A stretch of 64,000 nt of DNA from Paracoccaceae bacterium. Lineage in GTDB: Bacteria; Pseudomonadota; Alphaproteobacteria; Rhodobacterales; Rhodobacteraceae. Positions 1 through 8,170 of this stretch are shown piece by piece; within the stretch, counting starts at the first letter, position 1; the number at the start of each line of letters is the position of its first letter. Under the pieces are notes generated by a model. The model did no database searches. It was not told the DNA's origin and saw nothing but the letters and a program-made list of their open reading frames with translations. The stretch is from the NCBI GenBank assembly GCA_028284605.1, contig JANQRL010000046.1:144266-208265 (forward strand), read 5' to 3'. A program made the position numbers and the translations under genes.

Positions 1-106
1 GCGTGGTGTCGGTGACCGCGCCGTCCTCCACCGGGACGTTGATATCGACCCGGGTCAGGACCGTCCTGCCGGCCAGCTCCATGTCGTCGAGGGTCTTCCA
101 GCTCAT
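1..106 (-). CDS. pgk: Phosphoglycerate kinase, N-terminal fragment
   Basis: The reverse strand from position 106 reads [20 protein letters not shown] followed by DINVPVEDG, which is the characteristic start of phosphoglycerate kinase. In that family the R-x-D-x-N-V-P segment binds 3-phosphoglycerate. Only about 35 codons are present; the gene runs off the left edge. The enzyme makes ATP from 1,3-bisphosphoglycerate in glycolysis. It is divergent from the cyclophilin gene at 231, so the roughly 125-bp gap probably carries both promoters. The fragment is too short to judge integrity. Confidence 0.85.
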   Translation of the reverse strand, partial: MSWKTLDDMELAGRTVLTRVDINVPVEDGAVTDTT

Positions 107-230
107 GCGCGCCTCCCAATGCCGCTTTGCCCCCGTCTTGCGGCCTTGCGGCGCGGCGGTCAACAGGACAGCTTGGCATTCCCGCACCGCGCCCCTAGTG
201 TCCCGCGCAATTCAGCGCCGAGGAGTGGAC

Positions 231-737
231 ATGGCCGAAATCAAGGACCCCGAAAACACCATCTTGATGGAGCTGCCCGGCGGCACCGTCACCATCGAGC
301 TTCTGCCCGACGTGGCGCCGCAGCATTGCGCCCGGATGAAGGAGCTGGCGCGGGAGGGCGCTTATGACAACGTGTGTTTTCATCGGGTGATCGACGGCTT
401 CATGGCCCAGACCGGGGATGTCGCGAACGGCAATATGGAGCAGGATTTCAACATCGGCCGCGCCGGCACCGGCGGATCGCCGAAGCCCGACCTGCCGGCG
501 GAGTTTTCCAAGCTGCCTCATGCGCGTGGCACCCTGGGCGCGGCGCGCTCGCAGAACCCGAACTCGGCGAACTCGCAGTTCTTCATCAACTTCACCGACA
601 ACGATTTCCTCAACGGTCAGTACACGGTCTATGGCCGGGTCATCGAGGGGATGGAGCATGTCGACGCGATCACCCGCGGCGAGCCGCCGATGAACCCCGA
701 CCGGATGATCTCGGTGAAGGTCGCCGCGGATGTCTGA
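231..737 (+). CDS. Peptidyl-prolyl cis-trans isomerase, cytosolic cyclophilin
   Basis: A 168-residue single-domain cyclophilin. It carries the family signature FHRVIDGFMAQTGD (catalytic Arg, Phe, Gln), then GTGGSPKPDLPAEF, and the substrate-pocket segment NSANSQFFINF. The enzyme accelerates proline isomerisation during protein folding. There is no signal peptide, so it should be cytoplasmic. I chose ATG 231 because a GAGGAG-like ribosome site lies just upstream and the protein begins MAEIKDPENT as short bacterial cyclophilins do; the open frame extends further upstream but that part has no family similarity. Its end overlaps the start of the next cyclophilin by 8 bp, so the two are co-transcribed and probably coupled. 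Confidence 0.93.
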   Translation: MAEIKDPENTILMELPGGTVTIELLPDVAPQHCARMKELAREGAYDNVCFHRVIDGFMAQTGDVANGNMEQDFNIGRAGTGGSPKPDLPAEFSKLPHARGTLGAARSQNPNSANSQFFINFTDNDFLNGQYTVYGRVIEGMEHVDAITRGEPPMNPDRMISVKVAADV

Positions 738-1356
738 GCGCTGGCGGCTGCCGGCGATCCTCTTCCTCGCCGGGCTGGCACTCATTGTCTTCTACTACCT
801 CTCCACCAGCCCGGGCGAGCGGCCGGAGGTGGCGGAGGCGCCGGCGACCGCGGCGGAGGGGCCGTTCCTGGAGATCGATGTGGCCGGCGCGGCATCGGGC
901 ACCATCGTGATCGACCTCAACGCCGAGGCGGCGCCGGCCCATGTGGAGCGTATCGTGACGCTGGCCGGCGAGGGCGCCTATGACAATGTGGTCTTCCACC
1001 GGGTGATCGAGGGGTTCATGGCGCAGACCGGGGATGTGGAATTCGGCCGGCTCGGCATGGATATGCGGCGCGCGGGAACCGGGGGCTCGGACCTGCCGGA
1101 CCTCGCGGCGGAGTTCACCGATCTGCCCTTCGAGCGCGGGGTGATGGGCATGGCCCGCTCGCAGAGCCCGGACAGCGCCAACAGCCAGTTCTTCCTGATG
1201 TTCGGCGCCGCGCCGCATCTCAATGGCGGCTACACGGTGGTTGGCGAGATCGTGGAGGGGCTCGACGTGCTCGACGCGATCAAGCGCGGCGAGGGGCCGA
1301 ACGGGGCGGTGATCGGGGCGCCGGATGTGATGGAGGCGGTGCGGGTCCGGCCCTGA
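730..1356 (+). CDS. Peptidyl-prolyl cis-trans isomerase, membrane-anchored cyclophilin
   Basis: A 208-residue cyclophilin paralogue of the preceding gene. Residues 8-26 (PAILFLAGLALIVFYYLST) form a hydrophobic signal or signal-anchor segment, followed by a short Ala/Glu/Pro linker. The cyclophilin domain starts near residue 50 and keeps FHRVIEGFMAQTGD and NSQFFLMF. The likely place of action is the periplasm or the periplasmic face of the membrane. The start overlaps the upstream stop region by 8 bp, a typical translational-coupling arrangement. The cytosolic/exported pair looks like a tandem duplication with one copy re-addressed by a new N-terminus. Confidence 0.92.
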   Translation: MSERWRLPAILFLAGLALIVFYYLSTSPGERPEVAEAPATAAEGPFLEIDVAGAASGTIVIDLNAEAAPAHVERIVTLAGEGAYDNVVFHRVIEGFMAQTGDVEFGRLGMDMRRAGTGGSDLPDLAAEFTDLPFERGVMGMARSQSPDSANSQFFLMFGAAPHLNGGYTVVGEIVEGLDVLDAIKRGEGPNGAVIGAPDVMEAVRVRP

Positions 1357-1364
1357 GCCGGGTC

Positions 1365-1853
1365 TCAGGTCTCGGGCCGTCCGGCGAGCCGCAGGAGCGC
1401 GTAGCCATCAAGAAGTGCGAGGAGGCGGAACGCCTCCCCGGGGCCGCCGTCGAGCCGGGCGGCGATCCAGGCATGGAACCGGTCGGCGATGCGGCCCGCG
1501 ATGGGCCGGTAGGTCTCCGGGTCGCGGATCGCGGCGGCGACAAGCTCGACCCAGAGCGCGTGATAGGGGGCCAGCGCGGGATCGCGGAACGCCTCTGACA
1601 GCTCGTCGAAGACCGCCTCGAAGGGCAGGCGCCGGCCATCGGATCGAGGCAGGCGGGCTTCCAGGCCCGCCGCGATATGCTCCAGCACCGCCGCCGTCAG
1701 TCCGGCCTTGGTTCCGAAATGGTAGATCAGCATCCGGTCCGAGGTCCCGGCGGCCTTGGCCAGGGGCCGCAGGCTCGCCCCCGGCAGACCGTGGCGCAGC
1801 ATGTGTTCGGCAAGGCGCGGGAGGAGCTGGGCGCGGTGCGTGTCCGCGGGCAT
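1365..1853 (-). CDS. TetR-family transcriptional repressor
   Basis: A 162-residue protein starting MPADTHRAQLLPRLAEHML. The N-terminal helix-turn-helix is seen at about residues 24-51 (GASLRPLAKAAGTSDRMLIYHF, the usual TetR ending Y-H-F). The C-terminal region is Ala/Leu-rich and helical, as in ligand-binding domains of the family. It is slightly shorter than the usual 190-210 residues. The longer open frame upstream is rejected because it would run through the operator region. It is divergent from a small membrane protein gene, and the gap holds two strong palindromes, so it probably represses itself and that neighbour. The ligand is unknown. Confidence 0.85.
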   Translation of the reverse strand: MPADTHRAQLLPRLAEHMLRHGLPGASLRPLAKAAGTSDRMLIYHFGTKAGLTAAVLEHIAAGLEARLPRSDGRRLPFEAVFDELSEAFRDPALAPYHALWVELVAAAIRDPETYRPIAGRIADRFHAWIAARLDGGPGEAFRLLALLDGYALLRLAGRPET

Positions 1854-1864
1854 GACATCCCTCT

Positions 1865-1904
1865 TGTAGCGAGTGCTACACTCGGCTATGTAGCAAGCGC
1901 TACA
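1865..1904. promoter_or_regulatory. Two tandem operator palindromes for the adjacent TetR protein
   Basis: Two 16-bp inverted repeats, TGTAGCGAGTGCTACA (1865-1880) and TGTAGCAAGCGCTACA (1889-1904), have identical TGTAGC/GCTACA arms and lie 24 bp apart centre to centre. They occupy the gap between the divergent tetR and membrane-protein genes. Autoregulation from such sites is common for TetR repressors; that the neighbour is the binder is inferred from position. Confidence 0.82.
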
Positions 1905-1921
1905 TGCTAGAGGAGACACGT

Positions 1922-2341
1922 ATGCCGATGCAAGGGCGGGGGTGGTCGGACCGCCCGTTTCTGGGGGCGCTGATCCTGGGGTTTCTGATCTGGGTCGGGG
2001 CCAGCATCGCCTTCCGCCTCGGCGGCCAGGCGATCCTGCGGCCGGAGCCCTGGTCGATGGTGCTGATTTACGGGGCGGTCGCTCCGGCGGTGGCGGCCTT
2101 CGGCGTCTGGCTCCGGCGCCGGTTCTGGCAGGCGGAGCGGGCCGACAGCGTGGCACTGGGCTTCATGCTGCCGGGGATGCTGGGCGATGCCTGGGTCATT
2201 CTCGGCTACGACTGGATCTTTCCCAATCTCGACCCGACGCTCGATGGGGTCTTCGGCGCCGCGCTGCTCTGGCTCTACGGGCTCGTCGGTCTCGCCGTGG
2301 CCCTTGACGGGCGCCGGGCAATGGCCCGCGCCGCGGCCTGA
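1922..2341 (+). CDS. Small integral membrane protein, DUF5367-like
   Basis: A 139-residue protein with four predicted membrane segments: about 14-32 (FLGALILGFLIWVGASIAF), 45-62, 78-98, and 105-130. The pattern resembles the DUF5367 family of small membrane proteins, whose function is not known. I chose ATG 1922 because AGAGGAG lies 6-7 bp upstream; the alternative ATG at 1904 falls in the second operator. It is divergent from the TetR gene and very likely under its control, a setting common for small-molecule resistance or envelope functions. That role is inference only. Confidence 0.65.
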   Translation: MPMQGRGWSDRPFLGALILGFLIWVGASIAFRLGGQAILRPEPWSMVLIYGAVAPAVAAFGVWLRRRFWQAERADSVALGFMLPGMLGDAWVILGYDWIFPNLDPTLDGVFGAALLWLYGLVGLAVALDGRRAMARAAA

Positions 2342-2424
2342 CAGCGCGTCACGTTGCCGTCAGGGGGGCTAGGCGGCGACGGGTCGATACGGGCAGGGTG
2401 GCGGCGCCAGACGGAGGAGATGCC

Positions 2425-3408
2425 ATGCGCCGCCTGACTGCCCCGATCGCGGCCCTTTGCGCCGCCCTGACATGTGCCGCCGGGCCCGGCCGGGCCGATC
2501 CGAATTTCTGGGTCCATGAATGGCCCAATACCGATTTCGAGACGACGAGCGTCGAAAGCTGGGTCGAAATCCTGTCCGGCGGACCGCCGAAGGACGGCAT
2601 CCCGGCGCTCTCCGACCCGGAGTTTTTGGCGGTGGCTGAGGAGACCCGGCTCGGCGACCGGGAGCCGGTGATCACGCTGGAGATCGAAGGCGCCGTGCCC
2701 CGGGCCTATCCGATCCGCTACCTGACCTGGCATGAGATCGTGAACGACGAGGTGGGCGGGATTCCGGTGGCTGTCACCTTCTGCCCTTTGTGCAATTCCG
2801 GGATCACCTTCGACCGGCGCACCGAGGCCGGGGTGCTGGAGTTCGGGGTGTCGGGCAAGCTCCGGTTCTCGGATATGATCATGTATGACCGCCAGACCGA
2901 GAGCTGGTGGCAACAGGCGATCGGCGAGGCCATCGTGGGCGAGCTGACCGGGACGGAGCTCGAGAGCCTGCCGAGCTGGATGGAGAGCTGGTCGGACTTT
3001 GCCGCGCGGAACCCGGATGGGCTCGTCATGGATCAGCCGAGCGGGTACCGGCGGAACTACGGCGTGAACCCTTATGTGCGCTATGACAGTTCCGCGCGGC
3101 CCTTCCTCTATTCCGGCGAGATGCCGCCCCATGACATTCCGGCTTTGGCCCGGGTCGTGCGGGTCGGCGACGCGGCCTGGCCGATGACCCGGATCGCGGC
3201 GGCCGGGGAGATCCGCGAGGACGGTGTGGTGCTGAGCTGGACTGCCGGGCAGGCCTCGGCGCTCGACACTGCGGAGATCGCGGAGGGCCGCGACGTGGGC
3301 AGTGTGCGGGTGCGGGACGCGTCGGGCAACGATCTGCCCCATGACGTGATGTTCGCCTTCGCCTTCCACGCCTTCTGGCCCGAGGGGGAGTGGAAGATCG
3401 GCGGCTGA
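2425..3408 (+). CDS. DUF3179 domain secreted protein
   Basis: A 327-residue protein with an N-terminal signal peptide (about residues 1-24, MRRLTAPIAALCAALTCAAG). The DUF3179 core includes YPIRYLTWHEIVND and a cysteine pair in TFCPLCNSG, followed by a SGKLRFSDMIMYDRQTESWW block. The family is widespread in bacteria and archaea; its biochemical role is not established, although the CPLC motif suggests metal or redox chemistry. It should act in the periplasm. The start at ATG 2425 is supported by GGAGGAG just upstream. It appears to be monocistronic, being followed by a repeated element. Confidence 0.85.
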   Translation: MRRLTAPIAALCAALTCAAGPGRADPNFWVHEWPNTDFETTSVESWVEILSGGPPKDGIPALSDPEFLAVAEETRLGDREPVITLEIEGAVPRAYPIRYLTWHEIVNDEVGGIPVAVTFCPLCNSGITFDRRTEAGVLEFGVSGKLRFSDMIMYDRQTESWWQQAIGEAIVGELTGTELESLPSWMESWSDFAARNPDGLVMDQPSGYRRNYGVNPYVRYDSSARPFLYSGEMPPHDIPALARVVRVGDAAWPMTRIAAAGEIREDGVVLSWTAGQASALDTAEIAEGRDVGSVRVRDASGNDLPHDVMFAFAFHAFWPEGEWKIGG

Positions 3409-3426
3409 CCGGGCGTGACCTGATTG

Positions 3427-3737
3427 TGCGCCTCGCGGCGCGCTCTCTGCCCTGACCCCCTCCTGTCCTCCCCCTTGCTGAGGGGGAGGGACCCCCTTGG
3501 CGGGCCGACCCCGTTAGGCCGACGTGTCGCGTCCGGTTTCCGTTTTTGGGGGCTTCGGGCTCACCAAAGCAGCAGCCTCCGTCCTCGCCTCGACCCTGCC
3601 TGACAGACCCTTCGGATCGCCCCAAGGAAAATAGCCGTCTCCCCACGCCTTTGGCGCGGGGCCCCTCGGCGATTTTCCTTGGCCCGAGCCGACGGGCCCG
3701 TCCGGGCGGTCCCGGGCGAGGGCGGCTCCGAAGCAGC
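3427..3737 (+). repeat. Dispersed long-hairpin element, family A copy 1
   Basis: About 311 bp that align end to end with 9623-9932. Landmarks shared by both copies are GGCGGGCCGACCCCGT, GGGCTTCGGGCTCACCAAAG, ATAGCCGTCTCCCCACGC, GCGCGGGGCCCCTCGGCGA and GGCTCCGAAGCAGC. The second half folds on itself: the stretch from about 3567 to 3640 is an imperfect reverse complement of about 3670-3737, including CCAAGGAAAAT against ATTTTCCTTGG. It fills the gap between the DUF3179 gene and the EamA gene. No ORF is conserved between the copies, so it is a non-coding repeat. Confidence 0.85.
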
Positions 3738-3778
3738 GGTTCTTGACTTCGGGCGATCCGGGGCGTCCGGTCGCGGCG

Positions 3779-4693
3779 ATGGAGAAGAAGGACCGGATCG
3801 ATCTCTTCGGGGCCGTGGCGCTGACCGGGTTTGCGCTCTTGCTGGCGTTCAATCAGGTGGTGATCAAGGTGACCAATGGCGGGTTGCAGCCGGTCTTCCT
3901 TGCCGGGCTCAGATCGCTTGGGGCGGTCGTCTGCCTGGGGCTCTGGATGCGATGGCGGGGCACCCCCCTCTCCTTCGGCGGGCCGGCCCGGGGGCCGGGG
4001 CTGCTTGCCGGCGCGGTCTTCGCCGTCGAGTTCGTCTGCCTCTTCTGGGCCCTCGATCTCACCAGCGTGGCGCGGACCTCCGTCATCTTCTACTCGATGC
4101 CGGTCTGGATGGCGCTCGGGGCGCATTTTCTAATCCCGGGCGACCGGATTACCCGGATCAAGGCGGGGGGGCTGATGCTGGCCCTGGGCGGGGTGGCCTG
4201 GGCGATGCTGGCGCGGGACGCGGCGGAGGGGCGCCTGCTGGGCGATCTGGCCGCCCTCGGCGCGGCGATGGCCTGGGCGGCGGCGGGGCTGATGTGCAAG
4301 GCGACGGCTTTGCGCGAGGTGCGGCCCGAGATGCAACTGATGTGGCAGGTCGCGGTCTCGGCGCCGATCCTTCTGCTGCTGGCGCCGCTCTTCGGGCCGC
4401 TGATCCGGGACCTTCAGCCGATCCATCTTGCCGGGCTCGGCTTTCAGATCGTCGTGGTGGTCAGCGCCGGCTTCGTGCTCTGGCTCTGGCTCTTGTCGAT
4501 CTACCCGGCCTCCGGCGTGGCGTCGTTCAGTTTCCTCTCACCGGTCTTCGGGGTCGCCTTGGGCTGGGCGCTGCTGGGCGAAGAAGTGGGACCGTCGCTG
4601 ATCGGGGCGCTTGCGCTCGTCGCGCTCGGCCTCGTCCTGATCAACCGCCCGGCCCGGTCGGCGGCGGCGATATCGGCCCAGACCGGCAGGTGA
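3779..4693 (+). CDS. DMT-superfamily (EamA) transporter
   Basis: A 304-residue protein starting MEKKDRIDLFGAVALTGFAL, with ten predicted membrane helices in two five-helix EamA repeats. The first repeat includes NQVVIKVTNGGLQPVFLAGLR and the second FLSPVFGVALGWALLGEEV, both typical of RhaT/EamA exporters. The substrate cannot be read from sequence. An upstream TTG start at 3743 would add 12 residues with no hydrophobic or family support, so ATG 3779 is preferred, although its ribosome site is weak. Its 3' end overlaps the convergent EEP gene by about 193 bp. Confidence 0.85.
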   Translation: MEKKDRIDLFGAVALTGFALLLAFNQVVIKVTNGGLQPVFLAGLRSLGAVVCLGLWMRWRGTPLSFGGPARGPGLLAGAVFAVEFVCLFWALDLTSVARTSVIFYSMPVWMALGAHFLIPGDRITRIKAGGLMLALGGVAWAMLARDAAEGRLLGDLAALGAAMAWAAAGLMCKATALREVRPEMQLMWQVAVSAPILLLLAPLFGPLIRDLQPIHLAGLGFQIVVVVSAGFVLWLWLLSIYPASGVASFSFLSPVFGVALGWALLGEEVGPSLIGALALVALGLVLINRPARSAAAISAQTGR

Positions 4694-5337
4694 TCCGAGG
4701 CGATCCGCGCCGGCGCCGCCTCCAGCACCCCGGCCCGCTCCAGAGCCAGCCCGGGCCCCAGGGCGATCCGGTCGAGCGCGGCCAGAGGACGGGCGGCATG
4801 GAAGCTGCGGCCGGGGGTATGGACCTCGAACCCGTGCAGCGCCTCGAGACCGCGCACCGCGGACCACTCGTTGAAATCGCCGAGGATCGCCGCGGGCCGG
4901 TCGGTGGGGAGGGCGGCCGCGATCTCGGCCAGTTGCCGGCGCCGGTTGCGGCGCAGGAGACCGAGATGCACCGCCGCAACGACGATCCCGGCCACCTCGG
5001 CCAGCACCGCGCCGCGCGGCTCTGCACCCCGCAGCGTCAGCCGGTCGAGGAGGCGGGCCGCAACACCCCGACGCACAAGGACCGCGTTCCCGTGCCAGCC
5101 GAGGCTGGCCTCGCTGACCGCCACATCGAGCACGTCGAAATCGGTCTCCGCGGCGATCAGAGGCCGGGGCAGCGCGGCGGGCCGGTCCCCGAGCCGTCGG
5201 TCGGCCTCCTGAAGCGCCACCACATCGGCGTGGAGCGCATTGATCACAGAGAGGACGCGCTCCGGCCGGCGGCGGCGGTCGAGCCCGATGCATTTGCGGA
5301 TATTGTAGCTCGCGAGGCGGAGCCTGGGCCGGTCCAT
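4501..5337 (-). CDS. Endonuclease/exonuclease/phosphatase (EEP) family protein
   Basis: A 278-residue hydrolase of the EEP fold. Metal and catalytic residues visible are N12 (ASYNI), E44 (ALQEAD), H124 (AAVHLG), D154/N156 (LGDFNEW), D189 (LDRIA) and the terminal S-D215-H216-LPVW motif. Such proteins are Mg-dependent phosphodiesterases acting on nucleic acids, lipids or phosphoinositides; this one cannot be assigned a substrate. The domain is complete by about residue 225. The remaining 50-odd residues are a low-complexity Ser/Pro/Thr tail translated antisense to the 3' end of the EamA gene. The real stop is where the frame ends at 4501, so the overlap looks genuine. Confidence 0.85.
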   Translation of the reverse strand: MDRPRLRLASYNIRKCIGLDRRRRPERVLSVINALHADVVALQEADRRLGDRPAALPRPLIAAETDFDVLDVAVSEASLGWHGNAVLVRRGVAARLLDRLTLRGAEPRGAVLAEVAGIVVAAVHLGLLRRNRRRQLAEIAAALPTDRPAAILGDFNEWSAVRGLEALHGFEVHTPGRSFHAARPLAALDRIALGPGLALERAGVLEAAPARIASDHLPVWADIAAADRAGRLIRTRPSATSASAPISDGPTSSPSSAQPKATPKTGERKLNDATPEAG

Positions 5338-5402
5338 CCGCCCTATCTAGAGATCCGGGCGCCGGGTTTGTAGAACGGTCCTGCCGCGCTTATCTAGGGG
5401 CC

Positions 5403-6044
5403 ATGGTCCTGCGCGGGCAGAGCGTCATAATCTATATCGTCTGGACCACCCTGGTGGTGGCCGCGGTCGCCGCGCTCTTCGTCGAGCGCTGGTCGATGAG
5501 CTTCGTCGCGGTGGCGACCCTGATCGCCTCGATCCTGCCGGCGGCGCTCGCCGCGCGGTTCCGCATCCACCTGCCGCTGCCGTTTCTGTCCTTCGTGGTG
5601 CTCTTCATCTTCGCCTCGCTGTTTCTCGGCGAGGCGCTCGATTTCTATGGCCGCTACTGGTGGTGGGACATCGCGCTCCACAAGACGTCGTCTGTGGGGT
5701 TCGGTCTCGTCGGGTTCATCTTCATCCTGATGCTGTTCGAGGGCGACCGGTTCGCCGCGCCGGCCTGGGCGCTGGCGCTGCTGAGCTGGTTTTTCGCCAT
5801 CGCCGTCGGGTCGCTCTGGGAGGTGTTCGAGTTCGGCATGGACAGCCTCTTCGGGTTCAACATGCAGAAGAGCGGGCTGCTCGATACGATGGGCGATCTG
5901 ATCGCGAACCTGGTGGGCGGGGCGATCGGCGCGTTGAGCGGGCTGCTCTATCTTGCCGGGCAGGAACGGGGCGGACTGGCCTGGCTGATCGGCGAATTCG
6001 TCCGCCGCAACGCCCGGTTCTTTCGCCGCAACATCCGGCGCTGA
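5403..6044 (+). CDS. Integral membrane protein, DUF2238/YjdF-like
   Basis: A 213-residue protein with about six hydrophobic helices and a basic C-terminus (RRNARFFRRNIRR). The block LHKTSSVGFG, then WEVFEFGMDSLFG, then LLDTMGDLIANLVGG resembles the H...E..E...D...N...G pattern of DUF2238 (YjdF) membrane proteins. Function is unknown. It is divergent from the EEP gene (65-bp gap) and its stop lies 6 bp from that of convergent selO, so it is probably a single-gene transcript. Family assignment is by motif pattern only. Confidence 0.68.
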   Translation: MVLRGQSVIIYIVWTTLVVAAVAALFVERWSMSFVAVATLIASILPAALAARFRIHLPLPFLSFVVLFIFASLFLGEALDFYGRYWWWDIALHKTSSVGFGLVGFIFILMLFEGDRFAAPAWALALLSWFFAIAVGSLWEVFEFGMDSLFGFNMQKSGLLDTMGDLIANLVGGAIGALSGLLYLAGQERGGLAWLIGEFVRRNARFFRRNIRR

Positions 6045-6050
6045 CGCGGC

Positions 6051-7436
6051 TCAGGTGCCGCAGAAGGTGCGCTCGACCCGTTCCTCCGGTTTCGGCGGGG
6101 CGGTGTAGGCCCGGTCGGCCTCGGCGAGATCGAAGGGCCGGGCGGTGACGCGCAGAAGCTCGTGGAACGGGGCGAGATCGCCCGCGACGCCCGCCGTGAT
6201 CGCCTGTTCGATCCGGTGCAGGCGGGGGATCACCCGGGGATTGGTTCGCGCCATCAGCGCCGGGTCCGGGGCACGGACCTGCCAGCGGGTGTGCCAGCCG
6301 TCGGGGAGGTCGGCGGCTTCCAGATCGGCGAAGGTATTGGTGAAGTCGGCGCCGGTCTCGGCCATGTGGCTGAGAAGGTCCTCGATCAGGGCGCGGTCCC
6401 CCTCAAGGGGTTCCGCGATCCCCAGTTTGGCGGCGAAGGCGCGGAGCCATTCGGCCTCGTAGAGCGCCGGGAAGCCGTTGATCGCCTCGGTGAACGCCGC
6501 CACCGCCGCGTCGGCATCCTCCATCATCGGGATCAGGGCGGAGGCGAATTGCGCGATGTTCCAGTGGGCGATCTGTGGCTGGTTGACATAGGCATAGCGG
6601 CCGAACTGGTCGATGGAGGAGAACACCGTCTCCGGGTGGTAGCGGTCCATGAAGGCGCAAGGTCCATAATCGATCGTCTCACCCGCGATCTGGCAATTGT
6701 CGGTGTTCATCACCCCGTGGATGAAGCCCACCGACATCCAGAGCGCGATCAGCCGGGCCTGGCGCGCCATCATGCCTTCGATGAGGTCACGGGGGCCGGC
6801 GGCCTCGGGGTAGTGGCGGGCGATGGTGTGGGCGGTGAGGGCCTTCAGCCCCTCGATATCGCCGCGGGAGGCGAAGAATTGGAAGGTGCCGACGCGGATA
6901 TGGCTCTGCGCCACGCGGGTGAAGACGGCGCCGGGGAGGACGGTTTCGCGCAGCACCCGCTCGCCGGTGGTGACGGCGGCGAGCGCCCTTGTGGTGGGGA
7001 TGCCGAGGGCGTGCATTGCCTCGGACATCACGTATTCACGCAGCACCGGCCCGAGCCAGGCGCGGCCATCGCCCATCCGGGAATAGGGGGTGCGGCCGGA
7101 GCCCTTGAGCTGGATGTCGCGGCGGGTGCCGTCGGTGCCAACGACCTCACCCAGCAGGATCGCGCGGCCGTCGCCGAGCTGCGGGTTCCACTGGCCGAAC
7201 TGGTGCCCGGCATAGACCTGGGCCAAGGGCAGGGCGCCACCGGGGACCTCGTTGCCGGAGAAGAGCGCGGCGAGGGTGGCGTCGGGCACCGCACGGCTGT
7301 CGAAGCCGAGGGTTGCGGCCAGATCGTGGTTGAACGCGATCAGCCCGGGATCGGCCACCGGGGTCGGGTCGAGCGCGGTGTAGAAGCGCTCGGGCAGGCG
7401 GGCGTAGGAATTGTCGAAGGGGATATCGAGGCTCAT
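6051..7436 (-). CDS. selO: Protein adenylyltransferase SelO (YdiU family)
   Basis: A 461-residue SelO pseudokinase-fold AMPylase, close to the usual 470-490. Seen are the N-terminal [33 protein letters not shown], the nucleotide-binding [18 protein letters not shown], the active-site segment [24 protein letters not shown], and the C-terminal redox-type cysteine in ERTFCGT (selenocysteine in some eukaryotic homologues). The family transfers AMP from ATP to Ser/Thr/Tyr of target proteins and is linked to redox stress. A degraded second C-terminus of the same family is found 3.9 kb away at 9961-10124. Confidence 0.95.
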   Translation of the reverse strand: MSLDIPFDNSYARLPERFYTALDPTPVADPGLIAFNHDLAATLGFDSRAVPDATLAALFSGNEVPGGALPLAQVYAGHQFGQWNPQLGDGRAILLGEVVGTDGTRRDIQLKGSGRTPYSRMGDGRAWLGPVLREYVMSEAMHALGIPTTRALAAVTTGERVLRETVLPGAVFTRVAQSHIRVGTFQFFASRGDIEGLKALTAHTIARHYPEAAGPRDLIEGMMARQARLIALWMSVGFIHGVMNTDNCQIAGETIDYGPCAFMDRYHPETVFSSIDQFGRYAYVNQPQIAHWNIAQFASALIPMMEDADAAVAAFTEAINGFPALYEAEWLRAFAAKLGIAEPLEGDRALIEDLLSHMAETGADFTNTFADLEAADLPDGWHTRWQVRAPDPALMARTNPRVIPRLHRIEQAITAGVAGDLAPFHELLRVTARPFDLAEADRAYTAPPKPEERVERTFCGT

Positions 7437-7508
7437 GGGGGATATCTAGGGCAGGTTCGGTTGAACAGGAAGTGGTGGTTCAGGGCCGGTCCTTTCGGAA
7501 CGCGCGCC

Positions 7509-7645
7509 GGGCAGCGACAGACCGGGGGATGGCGAACCGACGGCTGAACTGAAGCGCTTTATAGCTGCCAAGCACGTCCTCCGCTCAGAGCTCGGCGCCC
7601 GGCGTCACCCAATCGCCAGCCCGCCGGACCGGTCTGGCGGTGCCC
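7509..7645 (-). repeat. MITE-like element, family B copy 1 (reverse orientation)
   Basis: A 137-bp element in reverse orientation relative to 31595-31730 and 59410-59545. Its terminal inverted repeats are slightly decayed: GGGCAGCGACAGACCG at 7509-7524 and CGGTCTGGCGGTGCCC at 7630-7645. The neighbouring 22 bp (GCGCCTTCGGCTTGAGTCCG, 7646-7665) is the flank also seen beside the other copies. It lies between selO and the GNAT gene and has no conserved coding frame. Confidence 0.8.
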
Positions 7646-7720
7646 GGCGCCTTCGGCTTGAGTCCGGGCCGGGATATAGAAGAACTGTGGGACCTACCCC
7701 AAAAATCCGAGGCCGGAGGC

Positions 7721-8170
7721 TCAGAATTCCCGCGTCATCAGGCAGTACCGGTCGCGCATCTGAAACCCATTCTTCGCATAGAGCCTCTGCGCCCCGGCAT
7801 CGTCCCGGGCGACTTCGAGATGGAGCGCGCGGATGCCGCCGTCGCGGAGCGCGGTGGCGATGGCGTGGAGCACTTCGGTGGCGATGCCGCGGCCGCGGAT
7901 CGACGGGCGGACATAGATCTCGTCGATGAAGGCATCCATGCCGGCGAATTCCACCGACCAGCCGAAGGTGGCGACGACATAGCCCGAAGGCGCCTGGGAC
8001 GGCCCGAAAAGCCAGGCGGCGCCAAGGGGCGAGCCGTCGAGCAGGGGCAGGATCCCGGCGCGGCGGGCCTCGGGGTCGCTGGCGATCTGCATCTCCTCGT
8101 GGAAACGGGCGACGAGGCTGTCGAGCCGGTCGAAATCCTGCGGGCCGCAGAGATGGATCGCGGTGGTCAT
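7721..8170 (-). CDS. GNAT-family N-acetyltransferase
   Basis: A 149-residue single-domain GNAT protein. The acetyl-CoA pyrophosphate-binding motif A is seen as VRPSIRGRGIATEVLHAI (R/Q-x-x-G-x-G/A), preceded by the DAFIDEIYV strand and followed by LHLEVARDDAGAQRLYAKNGF, the usual motif B. The acceptor substrate is unknown. Its ATG at 8170 overlaps the stop of the GrpB gene by 4 bp (ATGA), placing it last in a tightly coupled three-gene operon with GrpB and the nucleoside hydrolase. Confidence 0.9.
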   Translation of the reverse strand: MTTAIHLCGPQDFDRLDSLVARFHEEMQIASDPEARRAGILPLLDGSPLGAAWLFGPSQAPSGYVVATFGWSVEFAGMDAFIDEIYVRPSIRGRGIATEVLHAIATALRDGGIRALHLEVARDDAGAQRLYAKNGFQMRDRYCLMTREF

